DNA of 7,695 bases from Propionibacteriaceae bacterium (GTDB lineage Bacteria > Actinomycetota > Actinomycetes > Propionibacteriales > Propionibacteriaceae). Both the position numbers and the translations under genes were made by a program. This document shows positions 7,381 to 7,695 of the stretch, piece after piece. The stretch spans positions 1 to 7,695 of the forward strand of contig JAICEV010000156.1 of assembly GCA_025923975.1 (NCBI GenBank), read 5' to 3'. Position 1 is the first letter of the stretch. Each line of letters begins with the position of its first letter. The notes below the pieces were generated by a model. That model saw nothing but the letters and a program-made list of their open reading frames with translations, was not told where the DNA came from and made no database searches.

Positions 7381-7695
7381 TTAAGAGATTGGTTGATTCC
7401 GCCATGCGCAGTCGAAGACCGCCACCGCGGCCGCAGCCAGCAGCCCGGTGCCGAAGATCAGGTCGCCGAACTGAGCGAACGGATCGAAGTAGATCGTGGT
7501 ACTGCCGTCTCGGATCAGCGCCGCGTACGCCAGGACAGTCATGCTGATCACGTAGTTGGTCAACACCAGCAGTACCCGAGTGGGACGCGGAAAACGGCGG
7601 CTCTCCCGGTTCGCCCAGCCAGAACTGGTGAAGAGGTCCCAGGTCAGACCGAAGAGCACCAATGCCACTCCAGAAAAACCGAGCACAGCGCCGAG
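7381..7695 (-). CDS. Unrecognised small membrane protein, 5'-truncated by the window edge
   Basis: I do not recognise the family. The window holds the last 104 residues; the frame stays open to the right edge. A GTG at 7686 could serve as start, but the residues before it (Leu-Gly-Ala) continue the same hydrophobic segment, so a longer protein is more likely. Three probable transmembrane helices are visible: about 1-22 (rich in Leu, Val and Gly, ending near LTWDLF), 41-61 and 76-97. The loop between the first two carries five arginines between residues 30 and 40, which suggests it is cytoplasmic; the loop at 62-75 would then be outside and the short WRNQPIS tail inside. No catalytic or transporter motif stands out. 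It is codirectional with adnA, ending 87 bases upstream; whether it shares a transcript with adnA is unknown. Confidence 0.6.
   Translation of the reverse strand, partial: LGAVLGFSGVALVLFGLTWDLFTSSGWANRESRRFPRPTRVLLVLTNYVISMTVLAYAALIRDGSTTIYFDPFAQFGDLIFGTGLLAAAAVAVFDCAWRNQPIS

Noticed and set aside
6879..7547. 222-codon plus-strand open frame crossing the adnA start, the intergenic gap and part of the membrane-protein gene
   Set aside because: Low-complexity Arg/Pro/Ser composition, no domain, and it overlaps two better supported genes on the other strand.

Overview
The window is GC-rich (by eye about 60-65% G+C), with tightly packed genes all read from the minus strand. The content points to an actinomycete outside Mycobacterium. 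A heterodimeric AdnA/AdnB motor-nuclease pair is an actinobacterial hallmark, and here it is followed by an NAD-diphosphatase gene, as in the mycobacterial Rv3202c-Rv3201c-Rv3199c neighbourhood (order recalled from established knowledge). I cannot name the genus.

Layout in transcription order, right to left. (1) 7695-7381: the C-terminal 104 residues of a small membrane protein I do not recognise; it runs off the right edge. (2) 7380-7294: an 87-base intergenic stretch with a weak candidate DNA-damage-type promoter and a short hairpin that lacks a T-tract. (3) 7293-4039: adnA, 1084 aa, a UvrD-type helicase fused to a RecB-type nuclease that carries a four-cysteine iron-sulfur signature. (4) 4042-704: adnB, 1112 aa, the partner helicase-nuclease, starting at a GTG inside a 4-base GTGA overlap with the adnA stop. 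(5) 703-673: a short spacer in which a 9-bp tandem repeat gives adnB two in-frame stop codons. (6) 672-1: the N-terminal 224 residues of a NudC-type zinc-containing NAD(H) pyrophosphatase, cut by the left edge.

AdnA and AdnB should form one complex that loads on double-strand ends, unwinds and resects them. It is the actinobacterial counterpart of AddAB/RecBCD. nudC follows closely and is probably co-transcribed, though its biochemical link to end resection is unclear. I found no mobile element, CRISPR array, RNA gene or prophage, and no convincing undescribed system. The points most worth a second look are the fully canonical ATPase motifs in AdnA (mycobacterial AdnA is described as having a vestigial motor), the Gly-to-Asp change in the NudC Nudix box, the tandem-stop repeat and the possible damage-responsive promoter.
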